Shown here in pieces: positions 5,315 to 7,762 of a stretch of 7,762 bases of DNA. Every line of letters starts with the position of its first letter. Within the stretch, counting starts at the first letter, position 1. The notes beneath the pieces were generated by a model. The model ran no database searches, was not told the DNA's origin, and worked only from the letters and a program-made list of their open reading frames with translations. Source of the DNA: an uncultured Acidobacteriota bacterium (lineage in GTDB: Bacteria; Acidobacteriota; Terriglobia; Bryobacterales; Bryobacteraceae). A program made the position numbers and the translations under genes. The DNA lies in assembly GCA_937952345.1 (NCBI GenBank), contig CALFYN010001197.1, forward strand, positions 1 to 7,762, in the 5' to 3' direction.

Positions 5315-7027
5315 TTACGGCAGAATCACTCCCCGCTCTTCCAGCAACTCGCCCGTCCGCTGCATCAACTGCAGCCGTGCACGCCGGTAGTTCACGCTCT
5401 CCGTCACCAGCCGCGATTCCGCCTGCGTCAACGCGTTCTGCGAATCCAGCAGGAAGAAGATCGTGATCGTGCCCAAGTCATAGCGCTTCTGGTCCGCGTC
5501 CACGCGGTTCTGCGCCAGATCCCGGGCAATTTGCGCCAATCGCACCGCCGCCCGGCTGTTCTCCACCTGGTTGATCCCGTTCAGCACTTCCAGCCGCGCC
5601 GTCTGTTGATCGTTCCGCAGATTCAGCATTTCCCGCTTCCGCGAAATCGCCGCATCCGCCAGATCCGCCGCCGCGCGCCGGTCCCGCAACGGCAGCGTCA
5701 GCGTCAGGCTGAAGTTGTACGTCGGGAATCCGAACCCGAACATCTGGTCGAACGCGTCCGTAATCCCACCCGGAATCGGCTGGATCGGTCCCGTCTGTAA
5801 CACGCTCTGCCGCGGGAAGAACGTGCCGCCACGTCCTGTCGTCGTGTATCCGCCTCCCAACACCAGGTTCGGCATGAGTGCGTTCTTCGCCTGCCGCAGC
5901 TGCAAGTCCGCCACATCCAGGCTCTGATAGTCCGACTTGATGTTCGGACGCATCATCATCGCCTTCTGCACCAGCGCCTCTTTGTCGTATTCCGTCTGAT
6001 CGTCCGGCACTGCCACCGTCTCCGTCAGCACAATCGGCAGCTTCCGGATCTCCGGATCCAGGTCCGCGCCCATCTGCCGCCGCAACTGGTCTTCCGTCTG
6101 CGCCAGCCGGTACCGCGCCTGCGTCACGAAAATGTCCGCGTTCGCATACACCGCTTTCGGCTGGAAGATTTCCAGCTCCGAAATCGCGCCCAGATCCAAT
6201 TCCCGCTGCGCGCGCTTCAGAGAAACATCCGCCAACTGCAGCGCCTTCTCCTGCACCTTCAGGTTCTCGCGAGCCTCAATCACGTTCCAATAGGCCGTCT
6301 CCGCCAGCGACAGCAGGCGCAACACGTTGTCCGCGAAATCGTACTCGCCGACACGCAGCCGGCTCCGCGCCAGCGTAATCGGCAGCATTGTGATCTGCTT
6401 GCCACGCCCCCGCAACAGCGGCTGGTTGAAGTTCAATACCAGGTTGCTCGTGTACGCCGGGTTAAACGTCTGGAACTGGCTGTTCGTCGAGTTCTTGCTA
6501 CCCGTGAATCCCGCCGTAATCTGCGCGCCCGTCGCGATCGTCTGCTGATAGTTCGCCGACCACGGCTGGTTCAACTGGCTCAACGACGCCGCGCCGGCCA
6601 GCACGTCCGTCGTCGCCGAATTCGCCCGCGTCGCCGCAAACCGCGTGATCAGCAGCGGATCGAAAATCGCCGCCGCCCGCGTGATCGCGTTCTTCGGCTG
6701 TTCCACGTTCAAACGGCTCAGCTCGATATCCGTGTTATTCGCCAGCACCAGCTCAATGTAGTGCTTCAGCGACAACTCCAGCTTTCCGTCCACCACGTAA
6801 TCGGCGTGACGCACGGGAGGACGCAATTCCACCCGCGGCACCTCCGGCTGAAAATGCCGCCGGAACCAGGCCTTGCTCGGAAACGCCGGCACTTCCAAGT
6901 CATCGGACAACGTGTAGGTCTCGCGGAAGCCCATGCTCGGCGATGGCCCGGCTGCACTGCCGGCCGTCTCCTGTGCCTGGACAATCCCTGCGGTTACGGC
7001 AACGGCGCAGAAAAGGAACAAACGCAT
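5315..7027 (-). CDS. tolC: TolC-family outer-membrane efflux channel protein
   Basis: This 570-residue protein has a signal peptide (MRLFLFCAVAVTAGIVQA, likely cut after A18) and two outer-membrane efflux repeats, about 85-320 and 345-560. Long amphipathic alpha-helical stretches (for example LSLAETAYWNVIEARENLKV at 239-258, and 490-560) form the periplasmic coiled-coil barrel. The Thr/Ser/Asn-rich segments at about 130-205 and 385-445 would form the beta strands in the outer membrane. FNQPLLRGRGK (200-210) is a motif shared by many acidobacterial and related members. It is somewhat longer than E. coli TolC because of an N-terminal Pro-rich extension (about 20-80) ahead of the first repeat. 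TolC trimers carry substrates out from inner-membrane pumps. It follows the MacB-type permease by 39 bp on the same strand, so it should serve that pump. The ATG at 7027 has AGAGG ten bases upstream. Substrate is unknown. Confidence 0.92.
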   Translation of the reverse strand: MRLFLFCAVAVTAGIVQAQETAGSAAGPSPSMGFRETYTLSDDLEVPAFPSKAWFRRHFQPEVPRVELRPPVRHADYVVDGKLELSLKHYIELVLANNTDIELSRLNVEQPKNAITRAAAIFDPLLITRFAATRANSATTDVLAGAASLSQLNQPWSANYQQTIATGAQITAGFTGSKNSTNSQFQTFNPAYTSNLVLNFNQPLLRGRGKQITMLPITLARSRLRVGEYDFADNVLRLLSLAETAYWNVIEARENLKVQEKALQLADVSLKRAQRELDLGAISELEIFQPKAVYANADIFVTQARYRLAQTEDQLRRQMGADLDPEIRKLPIVLTETVAVPDDQTEYDKEALVQKAMMMRPNIKSDYQSLDVADLQLRQAKNALMPNLVLGGGYTTTGRGGTFFPRQSVLQTGPIQPIPGGITDAFDQMFGFGFPTYNFSLTLTLPLRDRRAAADLADAAISRKREMLNLRNDQQTARLEVLNGINQVENSRAAVRLAQIARDLAQNRVDADQKRYDLGTITIFFLLDSQNALTQAESRLVTESVNYRRARLQLMQRTGELLEERGVILP

Positions 7028-7066
7028 TCTAGAAAAACCTCTGTTGGAGAGAGAACCTTATGATTA

Positions 7067-7762
7067 TTACTCGTACCGAATCGCTTCGATCGGGTCCAGC
7101 TTCGCCGCCTGTACCGCGGGGTAGATCCCGAACAGCAATCCGATTCCCACCGATACTCCAAAGGCGACGGCAATAGACGATGTGGTTACAACCGTCGACC
7201 ATCCGGCCACCGCCGCGATCACTTTCGATAATGTGAACCCGAAAGCAATCCCGATCAGACCGCCCAATATCGAGATCAGCACCGCCTCGGTCAGGAACTG
7301 CCGCACAATGTCGGCCTGCCGCGCTCCGATCGCACGGCGGATCCCGATCTCACGCGTCCGCTCCAGCACCGTCGCCAGCATGATGTTCATGATGCCGATG
7401 CCGCCGACCAGCAGCGAAATGCCCGCGATACAGATCATGACGATCGAAAAGATCGCCTGCGTCCGCCGCCGCTGTTCCAGCAGTCCTGCCGGTACCGTCA
7501 CCGTGAAATCACCGGCGTCCTTGTGCGTGTTCGCCAGAATGGCGCTCACCACATTTGCGGTATCCACCGAGTCCACATTCTGTTTCACCTTGATGTAGAT
7601 CCCGTCAATTTCGTCCTTCAAATAGCTGTTGCTGTCTTCAAACCGGCGCATCACCGTGTTCAGCGGAGCGATCACCAGATTGTTCCGGTTCACCACTTCC
7701 AGCCCTTCCACATCCGAATCCGCCGTCGCCTGTTGCGCCAGCACGCCGATCACCTGCAGCCA
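7067..7762 (-). CDS. MacB-type ABC transporter permease (FtsX domain), C-terminal part (cut by window edge)
   Basis: This is the last 231 residues of a MacB-like permease; the start lies beyond the right edge. From the edge, the first 100 residues are the end of the periplasmic domain (IDGIYIKVKQNVDSVDTAN is typical). Then comes a membrane helix (about 104-130, SLLVGGIGIMNIML), the cytoplasmic coupling segment ERTREIGIRRAIGARQADIV (134-153) that touches the ATPase, and two more helices (about 160-183 and 196-216). The terminal DPIEAIRYE is the classic end of these proteins. MacB proteins do not move substrate through a membrane pore; they use ATP in the cytoplasm to push periplasmic substrate through MacA and TolC. 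The tolC gene 39 bp downstream supports this. Whether the ATPase is fused (MacB, about 650 residues) or separate (about 400) cannot be seen. Substrate could be a drug, peptide or lipoprotein-like molecule. Confidence 0.92.
   Translation of the reverse strand, partial: WLQVIGVLAQQATADSDVEGLEVVNRNNLVIAPLNTVMRRFEDSNSYLKDEIDGIYIKVKQNVDSVDTANVVSAILANTHKDAGDFTVTVPAGLLEQRRRTQAIFSIVMICIAGISLLVGGIGIMNIMLATVLERTREIGIRRAIGARQADIVRQFLTEAVLISILGGLIGIAFGFTLSKVIAAVAGWSTVVTTSSIAVAFGVSVGIGLLFGIYPAVQAAKLDPIEAIRYE

Overview
The window is a GC-rich bacterial chromosomal segment (roughly 60% or more G+C by eye). The gene content suggests a Solibacter/Bryobacter-like member of the Acidobacteriota: flbD-motA-motB next to an acetylornithine-type aminotransferase, a MacB/TolC-type export operon, and a high density of toxin-antitoxin genes. 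That placement is inferred from gene style; no marker gene is present.

Left part (1-850, all minus strand): two toxin-antitoxin modules lie in tandem. The upstream module has an intact Phd/YefM-type antitoxin (581-850) followed, with an ATGA overlap, by a wrecked PIN-domain toxin (about 452-584). The toxin has lost part of its N-terminal half, carries frameshifts and a stop, and lacks its C-terminal half. The downstream module is an AbrB/VapB-type antitoxin (200-412) and a PIN-domain VapC toxin (1-203, cut by the window edge), overlapping by GTGA. Each module has a dyad that looks like an autoregulatory operator: a perfect 11-bp inverted repeat at 876-900 and a 6-bp inverted repeat over the antitoxin start codon at 410-425.

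Centre (960-4965): a LysR-family regulator (960-1850, minus) is divergent, across a 71-bp A/T-rich gap, from a class III aminotransferase resembling ArgD (1922-3127, plus). The flagellar genes flbD (3149-3367), motA (3381-4199) and motB (4177-4965) follow closely on the plus strand, making a compact row that mixes amino-acid metabolism with the flagellar stator. A sigma-28-like -10 element overlaps the end of the aminotransferase gene, just ahead of flbD.

Right part (4979-7762, all minus strand): a 66-residue two-helix membrane protein of unknown function (4979-5179) converges on motB. A MacB-type FtsX-fold permease (7067-7762, N-terminus beyond the window) and a TolC-family outer-membrane channel (5315-7027) form an export operon whose remaining parts should lie beyond the right edge.

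The plus strand is C-rich relative to G over most of the window whichever way the genes run, so plus-strand genes favour C-ending codons (Leu CTC) and minus-strand genes favour G-ending ones (Leu CTG). This creates long open antisense frames that are not genes. I see no rRNA, tRNA, CRISPR array, insertion sequence or strong intrinsic terminator. I do not see a clearly new multi-gene system; the most informative features are the decayed toxin beside its intact antitoxin, the operator-like dyads, and the LysR/aminotransferase/stator arrangement.
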